A stretch of 64,000 nt of DNA, from contig NZ_CP073720.1 of the NCBI RefSeq assembly GCF_025137375.1, forward strand, positions 7,464,501 through 7,528,500, in the 5' to 3' direction. This stretch comes from Dactylosporangium fulvum (GTDB taxonomy: Bacteria > Actinomycetota > Actinomycetes > Mycobacteriales > Micromonosporaceae). Shown here in pieces: positions 49,918-58,764 of this stretch (position 1 is the stretch's first letter; the number at the start of each line of letters is the position of its first letter). The notes under the pieces were generated by a model. It saw nothing but the letters and a program-made list of their open reading frames with translations, did no database searches and was not told the DNA's origin. The position numbers and the translations under genes were made by a program.

Positions 49918-50844
49918 TCACTCAGCACTGACCTTCCAGTCTACGCCAAGCATCTCGGCATAGAAATCCAGCTCGTCGCGTGCGCTGTCGAAGATCCGGA
50001 AGTCCTCGGCAGCCGTGATAGCGGGCATGTGCTCGGCTACATCTTCTACGGTCAACCGACCCCGTTGGTTGAGCCCCCGCGTCTCGGCGACGAAGATACG
50101 CGCGACACGCCCGCCGCCGACTGCGAAGATCTGGTGGGTCGTTTTCGCCTTCTCGTGCAGCAGCCAGGCGACGACAGGCGACACCAAGCCGGGTGGGAAC
50201 TCTTCGCGCAGCCACTTCTGGAAGTCGGCGTCCAGCATTGTCTCGGTCATTCTGGTGTACGCGACGGGAGCGATCGCGTTCACCAGGATGTTGTGGTGGC
50301 GGCCGATATTCGCAAGGTTGTGCATCATGCCGGCGAGGCCCATTTTCGCCGCCCCGTAGGCGAGGCTGCTGACGGGCACGTCGGGCTCCACGCTGTAGCC
50401 GAACAATCCGGCGCTCGAGGAGGTCAGGACGACTCGGCCATACCGCTGTTCACACATTACCGGCCACAACGGCTCGAGCACGTGGAACGCGCCCTTCAGG
50501 TGGATCCCAAGCACGGTGTCGAGGGACCAGCCTGCGCCGGCGTTGTGAACGAGGCCGTGGATGCTACCAAATTGACTCAGCGCATCCGCGACGAGGGCAG
50601 CGCCGCCTTCCGGCGTGGAAATGTCATTGGTGTCGGCCACAGCTCGGCCGCCCGCATCGTTGATCTCGGCCGCGACGGCCATTGCGGGGTGTTTGGAGCG
50701 GCCGTTTCCGTCGAGCTCGACGCCAGGATCGTTCACCACGACCGTTGCCCCCCGCGCACCAAGCAGCAACGCATGCTCGCGGCCGAGCCCACGTCCTCCG
50801 CCGGTCACCACGATAACGCGGCCGTCATACCGCAATTCGTCCAC
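49918..50844 (-). CDS. Short-chain dehydrogenase/reductase
   Basis: 308 residues from a GTG with GGAGG eight bases upstream. Cofactor motif TGGGRGLG, VVNDPG (suggesting NAD(H)/NADP(H) binding as in multifunctional-enzyme-2-like dehydrogenases), NAG motif LVHNAGAG, and catalytic YGAAK preceded by SSSAG. An extra C-terminal stretch after ~250 is typical of the 3-hydroxyacyl-CoA dehydrogenase-like subgroup. It is followed by an NTF2-like gene upstream on the same strand and probably acts in degradation of an acyl or cyclic substrate. Confidence 0.9.
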   Translation of the reverse strand: MDELRYDGRVIVVTGGGRGLGREHALLLGARGATVVVNDPGVELDGNGRSKHPAMAVAAEINDAGGRAVADTNDISTPEGGAALVADALSQFGSIHGLVHNAGAGWSLDTVLGIHLKGAFHVLEPLWPVMCEQRYGRVVLTSSSAGLFGYSVEPDVPVSSLAYGAAKMGLAGMMHNLANIGRHHNILVNAIAPVAYTRMTETMLDADFQKWLREEFPPGLVSPVVAWLLHEKAKTTHQIFAVGGGRVARIFVAETRGLNQRGRLTVEDVAEHMPAITAAEDFRIFDSARDELDFYAEMLGVDWKVSAE

Positions 50845-50912
50845 TAGGTGTCCTCCAATGCGCCAATACGCTACGTGTGTACCGTTAGGGAACCCGGTGT
50901 CGGCTGCTCCAG

Positions 50913-51443
50913 CTACTCGACCTTGATCAGCTCGACGCGCTCGTCTCCGTAGATGTCCTCACCCTTCATGAGGCCGTCGGAGCTGAAGGGGATGATGACC
51001 GCAGAATGCCGGACGGTCACATAGGCCCCATGCACATCGATGTTCTGGCCCGGGTGGTTCTTGGCGAGGCGCTCGAGCAGGGCTCCGCGGACCACCACCT
51101 TGATCAGGCCATCACCGAAAATGCCGTAGTCGTCGATGATGAACCGGTCGTAGGTCCGCTCAAGCTGGTTCGAGCCGGACTCGAAAATCCTGGTGTAGAA
51201 GTCGCGGGTTGCGGCATTCCCCACGAAGTGCTCCTGAGGCGTGCTGCCCCAGAAGTGGTACTCGGGCTCGGGGACAAGCGTCCGCATGATGCGCTCGAGG
51301 TCGCCCTCGAGTTCTGCACGGACGTGCTCTTCGAGGACATCCAGCATGTGCAGGTGCTTGGGGTTCGTGATTTCCTTCCGCTTCCGCTCGATTCCGAGCA
51401 GCGACTTCATCGGGTCGATCGGCAGCTGACTCATCGTCGTCAT
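50913..51443 (-). CDS. NTF2/SnoaL-like protein
   Basis: 176 residues from the ATG at 51443, with GGAG seven bases upstream; the open frame extends to 51575 without similarity. Contains HVRAELEGDLERIMRTLVPE, EYHFWGSTPQEHFVG, a helix FYTRIFESG, and strands with RFIIDDYGIFGDG, matching the SnoaL/NTF2-like fold. Similar proteins occur beside SDRs in steroid and terpenoid catabolism in actinobacteria. Its reaction is unknown. Probably co-transcribed with the SDR that follows. Confidence 0.75.
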   Translation of the reverse strand: MTTMSQLPIDPMKSLLGIERKRKEITNPKHLHMLDVLEEHVRAELEGDLERIMRTLVPEPEYHFWGSTPQEHFVGNAATRDFYTRIFESGSNQLERTYDRFIIDDYGIFGDGLIKVVVRGALLERLAKNHPGQNIDVHGAYVTVRHSAVIIPFSSDGLMKGEDIYGDERVELIKVE

Positions 51444-52578
51444 CAGTGACTCCGTCTGGTGAGGACCATCTGAGTTCCGGCGAGACCCCTGGGTCCAGTC
51501 GTTCGGGCCACGGCAGCAGCATGACAGCCGCAGCGGCGGCGGCACCGCACCGATGGGGATCTTGCCCGGCTTCAATCTGATGTCAGGCTAGCCCGCCGAT
51601 CATGAGTCGGTCAAGACAACATCAGGTGTTTAGCGGCTTGGTCTTCAGACGGAGCCAGCTGGCGATGTTCGCCCCGACCGATCGCCCACACTCTTCCCGG
51701 TCAGCTCGCCTCACCAGGCAACACATGGGGAGGTGGCGCGCGGGCGACACATCCGCCCATCCGGGGCGGAGGCCCTCGAAAGGACGACCACTTCGACCTA
51801 ACGTTAAAACACAGATGTTTTCCGGATTCGACCCGAAGGGGTTCGGTCGTGGCTCGCGCGGCGGCCGCGCATGGTCCAGGTTCGGTGCGCCACCCCGACA
51901 TCGTCGCCACCGGGCGGCATCACGGCTGCAAGGTCGAGACGCGTCAGCCGTTCGATCCGGAATCGAAGGGCGGTGCCAGGCGCAGGGTCAAGATCGCAAA
52001 GGCGGACCTGGCTCCGGCGTACGCGGCGTTCGTCACTGACGACCATCCAAAGTCGCCTTGGTCCTGGCTGCCTCCGCATGACGTCGGGCCCGTGCTCCGC
52101 CCGTTCCCTCTCCCCCACCACGTTCGTGCCACTGCGGCCCCGCCGACGTTGCAGGAGCCCGCAAAGCCATCAACCAGAGAGGCTTACGGGGTCGGCTACG
52201 TAGTTGTCCCGATGCGGTGCCCATGTGGCCCCCGTCACTCTCCTCGGTAGCCAAGGAGAGGAGAACGGCATGCACCGGTCCACAGTCCGCTCCACGGAAG
52301 ACATCGCTCACCAGGCGCGGCGAGGACGTATGGATGCGGCGAACGACGCCGCGGAAGAGTGGTCCCCGACGTGGCACATCAACCTCGACCCCCTCTTCAG
52401 ATCACGCAGCTGCATGACGGCCGCCACCGTCCAACCTTGGTTGACCTTGAGAACTCGATCGGCGCCCCTGCCCCGCTGCCGACTGGAGCAGGCTTCCGCA
52501 GCGCACACGATGACGTCGTTGCCGTGCCACGACTGACACATGGCACCTGTTGCTTTCTACGGTATGGAGTTCTGCTTT
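51444..52578. other. Gene-poor region with insertion-sequence debris
   Basis: About 1.1 kb between the NTF2-like and SDR genes. It holds an IS21 IstA fragment (51885-52029). A 267-base frame at 52270-52536 (ATG with GGAGAGGAG upstream) encodes 88 residues of unknown type and may be a small gene or chance. No other feature was recognised. Confidence 0.5.
51885..52029 (+). pseudogene. IS21-family IstA transposase fragment
   Basis: A ~48-codon stretch reads HPDIVATGRHHGCKVETRQP, FDPESKGGARRRVKIAKADL, AP. This matches the conserved IstA region just after the catalytic core (..P.DP.SKGG.E..V..AKADLVP). The Glu after GG is changed to Ala/Arg and flanking homology is gone, so this is a degraded remnant. 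No IstB gene is present. Confidence 0.65.
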
Positions 52579-53517
52579 ATGGAAACAACTGCGTCAGGAA
52601 TGCAGGGACTGCTTACCGGCCGAACGGCCATTGTTACCGGCGCGGGTCGCGGTATCGGCCGCGGTGAGGCTCTCGCTCTCGCTGCCGCCGGCGCCCGCGT
52701 CGTCGTCAACGACCCGGGGTTCGACCGCGAGGCCAGGACGACCTCAAACGAGCCTGCCGACAAGGTCGTGGCCGAGATCATCGCGGCAGGGGGCGAAGCA
52801 GTGGCGAACTACGCTTCCGCCTCGGATTGGTCGGGTGCTGAGGATCTCGTGAACACGGCGATCGACTCATTCGGGCGCCTCGATATCGTGGTCAACAACG
52901 CCGGAGTGATGAAGTACCAGCTCTTGGACGACATCACCGAGGCTGACTTCGACATGCTGATCTCGGGCAACCTGAGGAGTGCCTTCGCCGTCTGCAGGTT
53001 CGCAGCACCGATCATGCGGCGCCAGGGGTACGGACGCATCATCAACACGGCCTCGAACCAGTGGTCTGCGCCTCAGGGCAACCCGCACTACGTGGCGGCG
53101 AAGGGCGGTGTGGTTTCGCTGACCTACGAGCTGGCGTGGGAGCTCAACGGCACAGGGGTCACCGTCAACGCCGTCGCGCCGTTCGCGGCCACCCGCCTCA
53201 CCCTTGAAATGGCCGAAGCCGACAGGCGGTTGAAGGAACGAAACCTGCTGTCCGAGCGACGGTTGAGCGCCAAAGAAGCTCGTGCCGATCCTGAGATGGT
53301 CGCCCCGATCGTGGTCTACCTGGCCAGTGAGCATGCGTCGACCGTGAATGGACTGGTGTTCCGAGCCGGCGGCGGCAAGATCGGTGTCTACCAGCACCCC
53401 GTCGAGTGTCGCTCGATCTTCCGAGACGAGAGCCTCGGGTCTTGGCCCCTCGTCGACCTCCTCGAGCTCCTGCCGCGGACACTGCTGGCGCGTGACACCG
53501 TTGCACCCCACATTTGA
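52579..53517 (+). CDS. Short-chain dehydrogenase/reductase
   Basis: 312 residues. Cofactor motif TGAGRGIGRG, RVVVNDPG, NNAG motif VVNNAGVMK, and catalytic YVAAKGG with Ser in NTASNQWS upstream. The C-terminus carries an extension beyond the classical 250-residue core (FRAGGGKIGVYQHPVECRSI) related to the SDR at 49918-50844. The ATG at 52579 has GGAG nine bases upstream; ATGs at 52540 and 52564 are in frame. It is on the opposite strand to its neighbour SDR and followed by an IclR gene. Confidence 0.9.
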   Translation: METTASGMQGLLTGRTAIVTGAGRGIGRGEALALAAAGARVVVNDPGFDREARTTSNEPADKVVAEIIAAGGEAVANYASASDWSGAEDLVNTAIDSFGRLDIVVNNAGVMKYQLLDDITEADFDMLISGNLRSAFAVCRFAAPIMRRQGYGRIINTASNQWSAPQGNPHYVAAKGGVVSLTYELAWELNGTGVTVNAVAPFAATRLTLEMAEADRRLKERNLLSERRLSAKEARADPEMVAPIVVYLASEHASTVNGLVFRAGGGKIGVYQHPVECRSIFRDESLGSWPLVDLLELLPRTLLARDTVAPHI

Positions 53518-53811
53518 GCGGGACGACCGATCAGGGACGGGACCAGGGAAAATCCAGTGCACGCGAGCACAGCAGGCATCGGCATCCGGCCAGCGCCGGG
53601 GGCCGAGGCGGTGTCGAAAGCCAGTTGCACGCTCGCGAAGGTGCCGTCGTGGCGGGCCGCCGTGGCCGCGGCCCGCTACGTCGACGGTCGGCTGGTGCCG
53701 CCGCGGCCAACGCCGTTCCGCTATTCTCAACCCGGCGCGGGATAACATCACCAGCGCAAGCATCGACCTGTGAGGCCCGGTTTCCGGGGATCAGATGCAA
53801 CGAGGAGTTCT

Positions 53812-54555
53812 GTGCAAGAGAAGCCTGGTAGCTCGGTCGACAATGCTCTGCAGGTGTTGCTGCTGTTCAAGACGCGCAGGCTGCTGCGCGTGGCCGACGT
53901 CGCTGACGAGCTCGGGGTCGCGCGGTCAACCGCGCACAGGCTCCTGGTCGCGATGGTTCAGCGTGGTTTTGCGGTGCAGGACTCGATCACGCGGGCCTAT
54001 TTGCCAGGGCCCGAGCTCACCGAGATCGGTTTGTCGGTCGTGGCAATGCTCGACATCCGCGAGCAGGCGCGACCGATCATGAACGCCCTGTCCGAGGCGC
54101 TGCACGAGACAGTGTCCCTGGTCGTCCTCGAAGGGCCCAACGCGCGCTTTCTCGACTCGGTCGAAGGGGACTTCGTCGTCCGAGTGGGTTCGAGGACAGG
54201 GCAGGTCCTCCCTGCTCACTGCGTTTCGGGTGGCAAGGCGCTCTTGAGTGGGCTCGATCATGCACAGATCGACGCCATATACACCGCGGAGGAGCTTCCG
54301 ACGCTGACACCCAAGTCGATCTCGACCAAGACCGCCCTGCTCGCCGAATTGGAGCGGATCCGTGCCGCCGGGTACGCAACGAATGCGGCAGAGTCGGAAC
54401 CGGACGTCTCGGCGGTCGCGGTCACGCTGGTCATGGGCGGTTCACGTGCAGCCATTACCGTCGCGGCCCCCACGTCGCGAGTGCGGGCACGAGACACCGA
54501 TCGGTTGGGGCGCGAGGTTTTGCGCATCGTTAGTGAGCAGCTAGCGCTGATCTGA
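53812..54555 (+). CDS. IclR-family transcriptional regulator
   Basis: 247 residues from a GTG at 53812 with GAGGAG just upstream (longer frame from 53770). The helix-turn-helix is VADVADELGVARSTAHRLLV; the effector domain includes EALHETVSLVVLEGPN, GQVLPAHCVSGGKALLSGL and AVAVTLVMGGSRAAITVAAP. It lies ~290 bases after the SDR, with no recognisable element in that gap, and converges on the LuxR-type gene. It probably controls one of the flanking catabolic units. Confidence 0.9.
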   Translation: MQEKPGSSVDNALQVLLLFKTRRLLRVADVADELGVARSTAHRLLVAMVQRGFAVQDSITRAYLPGPELTEIGLSVVAMLDIREQARPIMNALSEALHETVSLVVLEGPNARFLDSVEGDFVVRVGSRTGQVLPAHCVSGGKALLSGLDHAQIDAIYTAEELPTLTPKSISTKTALLAELERIRAAGYATNAAESEPDVSAVAVTLVMGGSRAAITVAAPTSRVRARDTDRLGREVLRIVSEQLALI

Positions 54556-54621
54556 TCCGGCCGGCACGCACGGTCCCGGTGTCGGATCTGTGCAGCAACG
54601 TCCCTCTGACAGGAACACCAG

Positions 54622-56937
54622 TCAGGAACTGCTGCCTCGTTCGCGAATCCAGGCCGCAATCTGGATGCGTGATGCCAAGCCGAGCTTGGTAAGGATGTGC
54701 TCGACGTGCGTCTCGGCTGTTCGCTGCGAGATGACCAACTGCCCGGCGATCTCCTTGTTGCTCATCCCCTTGGCCACCAATTCCGCCACTTCGGTCTCCC
54801 GCTTGCTGAGCAGTCCAGCGCCAACTGCTTGAGCACCGGATGAGACCACGACCCGTGGCAGCGGGTGACCTAGAGCGAACGCGATGTTGTCCTCGGTCGG
54901 CCGAGTGCTTCCTGCCGCGAAACAGGCGGTGAAGCGTTCGTCGCCCAATGCCGCTCGAGCGGCCTCAGCACTTTCCTGGTCGTAGCGAGTCAAGTGATCA
55001 TAACCGAACGTGCGGTGCCCCAGGACGGACCGGATGGCCTCGACGGACCCGAGCAGTCGGGCGGCCCGCTCCGGTTCACCGCCGACAGCGCTGGTCCAGA
55101 CAAGCACCTCGATAGCCCGACCGAGGCACACCAGTTCCCGCATCGACCAGCTGCGGTCGACTGCTAGCCGGGCGAAACGTGAGGCCGCCGCGACATCGCC
55201 GGCCTGCCAAGCCAAAACGCTGCGAGCCCAGTCGGTCATGGCCTCGGCGAGGTCGGAGCCCCTGTCTCTATTGAGCGCGCGATAGCTGTCCAGCGTCTCC
55301 CGGGCGGCGTCCGGTTGCCCGATCTCCGACAGGACCAGGGCGAGGCGAATGAGCGTCAACGCCGTGCCTAGCGGATCGTTGACCTGACGTTGCGCCGCCA
55401 GCGCAGCCTGGAGCGTCTCGGCGGCAATGCCCATGTCCCCACGCGTCATGGCCAAATGTCCCTCGAACAGTTTCACATAGGCGAGGGCTTGGTCGTCTTG
55501 CTGCTTATGTGCAAGGGCCACGGCCTCGGCCAGGCGGCGCACAGCGCCTGCATCGTCACCTTGGAAGAGGGCCAACGCGGCGTCCGCCAGAACCGCCAGG
55601 GTGCGGCCGCGGTCCTTGGTCGGCGCCACTTCGAGCATCCGCTGCAGCCAGCGGCGTCCTTCACCCACCATCCCGTTGACGCGCCATCCGTACCAAAGAG
55701 ACTGCGCAATGCGGAGTCCTGCGTTCGCGTGCTCGGGATCGCTAATGCAGTAGTCCAGGGCGCTACGAATGTTCGGCAGGTTCGCTCGGATCCGCTCGCG
55801 CCACTCGGGTTCTGCGGAGGAGTACCACGCCTGGCATGCCCGCTCGACGAACCCGCTGATGTACACGCGGTGTCTTGCCTGAAGCAACGGCAGCTCTGAC
55901 GACTCTGCGAGGCGTCGTCGGCCGTACTCCAGAAGGGTTTCGATCATCCGGAAGCGGACGCGTCCGTCTCGCTCCTCCCGAACCAGGACCGACTTCTCGA
56001 CCAGCGCGATGACGTTCTCGAGCACGGCCTCACGCGGAAGGTCTTCGCCGGAGCAGACCTCTTCGGCGGCCTCAAGGTCGAAGCCACCGGAGAATACTGA
56101 TGCTCGGGCCCAAAGTCGTCGCTCCGACGGCGAGCACAATTCGTAGCTCCAGTCGAACAGGCTCTGCAGTGAACTCTGCCGCGGTCGCGAGACACGGCTC
56201 CCCGCAATGAGAAGGGAGTACCGTTCGTCCAGGCGCTCCACGATCTGCTCGGGCGACAGCCCACGGAGCCGTGTCGCCGCCATCTCGATCGCTAGCGGTA
56301 GCCCGTCCAAGCGGCGACACAGGGTCGCCACCGCCTGTGCGTTGCGCTGGTCGAGGACAAATTCGGAGAGCACGCCCCTCGCCCTGTCGATGAAGAGGGC
56401 CACGGCGTCCGAGAGCACAAGATCGCCCGGCTGAACCGCTTCCGGGCCTGGCACTGAAAGCGGAGGGACCTGCAGGCTCTTCTCGGCCGGGATGCCCAGT
56501 ACCTGGCGGCTGGTGACGAGGATGTGCAGCCGGGGGGCGGCCCGGAGCAGGTGATCGGCCAGAGTGGCCGACGCATCAAGGACGTGCTCGCAGTTGTCCA
56601 GGACGAGCAGGGCACGCCGCTGCGCGAAATGGGACGACAGAAGCACCAGCGGTGAGTGCGTCGACTCGTCAACCAGCCCGATCGCGCCTGCGGCGACACT
56701 TGCGACGAGCGCGGGATCGGCGTGATCGCTCAAGTCGACGAACCACACGCCATCCGGGAACGCCTTGCGCACCTCCGAGGCGACCCGTAGGGCAAGCCGA
56801 GTCTTGCCGACGCCCCCGGGACCGGTCAGTGTGACCAACCGCGAGCCACCCAGTGCTTCGCGCACGTCCGCCAACTTTTGCCGGCGTCCCACGAAAGTTG
56901 TGACCGCCTCCGGCAAACCGCCCATTCGGGGGATCAT
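54622..56937 (-). CDS. ATPase-TPR-LuxR-type transcriptional regulator
   Basis: About 771 residues from the ATG at 56937; an in-frame GTG at 57060 adds 41 residues. FVGRRQKLADVREAL and Walker A TGPGGVGKTRLALR begin an NB-ARC/STAND-type ATPase (Walker B ALLVLDNCEHVL). A helical TPR-like middle spans ~350-690. The C-terminus is a LuxR/NarL helix-turn-helix: LSKRETEVAELVAKGMSNKE, IAGQLVISQRTAETHVEHIL. Such proteins are large pathway regulators activated by a ligand or protein partner. It is upstream, in the transcription sense, of nothing on its strand; the catabolic operon at 57.6-64 kb is a candidate target. Confidence 0.9.
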   Translation of the reverse strand: MIPRMGGLPEAVTTFVGRRQKLADVREALGGSRLVTLTGPGGVGKTRLALRVASEVRKAFPDGVWFVDLSDHADPALVASVAAGAIGLVDESTHSPLVLLSSHFAQRRALLVLDNCEHVLDASATLADHLLRAAPRLHILVTSRQVLGIPAEKSLQVPPLSVPGPEAVQPGDLVLSDAVALFIDRARGVLSEFVLDQRNAQAVATLCRRLDGLPLAIEMAATRLRGLSPEQIVERLDERYSLLIAGSRVSRPRQSSLQSLFDWSYELCSPSERRLWARASVFSGGFDLEAAEEVCSGEDLPREAVLENVIALVEKSVLVREERDGRVRFRMIETLLEYGRRRLAESSELPLLQARHRVYISGFVERACQAWYSSAEPEWRERIRANLPNIRSALDYCISDPEHANAGLRIAQSLWYGWRVNGMVGEGRRWLQRMLEVAPTKDRGRTLAVLADAALALFQGDDAGAVRRLAEAVALAHKQQDDQALAYVKLFEGHLAMTRGDMGIAAETLQAALAAQRQVNDPLGTALTLIRLALVLSEIGQPDAARETLDSYRALNRDRGSDLAEAMTDWARSVLAWQAGDVAAASRFARLAVDRSWSMRELVCLGRAIEVLVWTSAVGGEPERAARLLGSVEAIRSVLGHRTFGYDHLTRYDQESAEAARAALGDERFTACFAAGSTRPTEDNIAFALGHPLPRVVVSSGAQAVGAGLLSKRETEVAELVAKGMSNKEIAGQLVISQRTAETHVEHILTKLGLASRIQIAAWIRERGSSS

Positions 56938-57334
56938 CGATGCAATACCGCCTACTCGCGGAATATCGACCGTCTGCCGCGCCGGGTCGGCGCACCGCGA
57001 TACCTCGCCCGCAGTCCGATATGGGAGGGCTTTGGACGACGAAGTCGTCTTGATCCGCACTTCGCGATTGACGTCTTCACAGGTAGGACCCTATTTGGAA
57101 ATGATCGTGGATGGCAAGCGACGGGTTGATCGTCCTGTGTTTGCTGTCGGCTCGTGTCGGCCGACGCGGTGCCGCTGGATGACAACGGCTGATGATCTGA
57201 CGGCGGCGCCGACGCCCCGCTCGGGTGGTCGGCGCGACCAGCGGACAGCGGCTGTGGCTGCAGCATCGGCCGCCTCGGCTTCGTCCCGGCCGTGCCGAGC
57301 AACCAGAAGGTGCCAACCACCGCGGCGGCGCTCG

Positions 57335-57505
57335 CGTCGAGGCCCTCGCCACCACCTGTACGCCGGCCTGCAAGCAGAGCAGCCGCGGCGACGGGCAAGG
57401 GCCATGGGTCTACGACTGGCCCGGTCGGTACTCCGCCCGGCACGGCACCGCCGAGCGAGGCCACGCCCACTGGCCGCTCATCCGCCGCAGCATCACCACG
57501 GGCAC
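57335..57505 (+). pseudogene. IS701-family transposase internal fragment
   Basis: The plus strand reads RVEALATTCTPACKQSSRGD, GQGPWVYDWPGRYSARHGTA and HAHWPLIRRSITTG. This corresponds to the internal IS701 segment (R.EAL..., W..LS.GDG.KGPR.YDWA, GHWLLIRRS.). No start, DDE flanks or inverted repeats could be found, so it is a degraded relic in the ~500-base spacer between the LuxR-type and flavin reductase genes; the rest of that spacer shows nothing recognisable. Confidence 0.6.
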
Positions 57506-57557
57506 CTCGCCACCCGGCCGACCCAACCCAGGCCTGCCCGGTTCCTGGGCACCCGGC

Positions 57558-58748
57558 TCAGCCGGGCGGTCCGGCAGGAGAGGGCGCCTGAGTCGCTGCG
57601 ACCGACACCTGCCGACAAGCAGAGACGAGGCGGCCGGCTAGGTGTTCGATCTGGTCCGCCGTGAGAGAGGGCGGGAGGTCGAACATCTTGATAGCAAGCT
57701 TCACCTGGCGTCGATCGTCGAGCACGGGCGCGCCGAGGAAGCGAACATCGTAGGTACGACCCGGCTCCAGCGAACCGTCATAGAAGTCGAGAACGTCGCC
57801 CAAAAGGCTGAGCAGCTTTTGCTCCAGCGCGGCAGTGTATCGGCCGCCGAATGATCGGCGTGCCTCACTCACTCGCTTCTCGATGTCCGGCATTCGCAGT
57901 GCAACCGACCAACCTCGCGCCCGCACCCGCTCCAGCAATGCCAGGCACCGAACGCGGTCCGTCTCCGTCAGGGCATGACCGCTGTGAGCGAGCCACGACT
58001 CATGGACGTGATCCGGGGCCCAGGCCACGTGCAATGAGCCGAGCGGCGGGGCTAGCGGAAGCCGGAGCCCGGCAGGACCCGGTGTCGTCGTACCCTCCTG
58101 GGGAAGGATCGTCGCCAGGTGCACGATCTCGTTGCCGATCGCAGCCTGTGCCACGCACTCCACCCCGAGCTCACGTGCGAGGCGCTCCATCTCGGGTCTG
58201 GCCAGCTCAGCGAGTTCGACCTGCGCCGACAGCTGGTCCTCGACGAGAGCGGCGATCGAGAGTGGGGCGAACCTGCCGTATCCACCCTGGAAGAAGAGCA
58301 AAGGGAGGTCGTCGCGCTGAATGTCGAGCTCGATCACTCGCGCCAAGACGATGTAGTGGTCACCGCCGTCGAGCACCGAGACCGGCTCGCACTCGATCCA
58401 GGCAACGGCGTCGTCGAAGATCGGGTTTCCCTGTCTGCTGAGATGCCAGCCGACGCTCCCCCAGACGGTCTCGTCCTTGGATGTCAGGCGCCTGCACAGG
58501 GTCTCCTGCGACGAGCCCAAGACGTTAATCGCGAAGGTCGAAGATTGGCTCAGCAGAGCGAAGGTCTTTGACGTCCTTTTCGGAAAGTAGGCGACCAGCG
58601 GCGGTTCCAACGAGACCGAGGTGAATGACCCGACCACCATGCCGACCGGGCCGTCGGCATGGGAACTGGTCACGACGGCAACGCCGGTCGGGTACCTGCC
58701 CAGCACGTCGCGGAACCGGCGCGTGTCGAAGCTGTCCTCGTAGCTCAT
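57558..58748 (-). CDS. Flavin reductase fused to an IclR-like effector domain
   Basis: 396 residues. Residues ~1-165 are a flavin reductase domain: FRDVLGRYPTGVAVVTSSHA, VGSFTSVSLEPPLVAYFPKR, FAINVLGSSQETLCRRL, and DHYIVLARVIELD. Residues ~185-380 resemble an IclR effector domain without the DNA-binding part (RPEMERLARELGVECVAQAA, GLRLPLAPPLGSLHVAWAPD). The flavin part would supply reduced FMN/FAD to a monooxygenase using NAD(P)H; the second part may bind the pathway ligand. It is the last gene of the catabolic operon, 16 bases after the ferredoxin reductase-like gene. No two-component flavin monooxygenase is in the window. Confidence 0.88.
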   Translation of the reverse strand: MSYEDSFDTRRFRDVLGRYPTGVAVVTSSHADGPVGMVVGSFTSVSLEPPLVAYFPKRTSKTFALLSQSSTFAINVLGSSQETLCRRLTSKDETVWGSVGWHLSRQGNPIFDDAVAWIECEPVSVLDGGDHYIVLARVIELDIQRDDLPLLFFQGGYGRFAPLSIAALVEDQLSAQVELAELARPEMERLARELGVECVAQAAIGNEIVHLATILPQEGTTTPGPAGLRLPLAPPLGSLHVAWAPDHVHESWLAHSGHALTETDRVRCLALLERVRARGWSVALRMPDIEKRVSEARRSFGGRYTAALEQKLLSLLGDVLDFYDGSLEPGRTYDVRFLGAPVLDDRRQVKLAIKMFDLPPSLTADQIEHLAGRLVSACRQVSVAATQAPSPAGPPG

Positions 58749-58764
58749 TGTGCACCCTCCGCGA

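Noticed and set aside
52270..52536. 88-residue frame with a good ribosome site
   Set aside because: No recognisable domain and it lies in insertion-sequence debris; left only as a remark.
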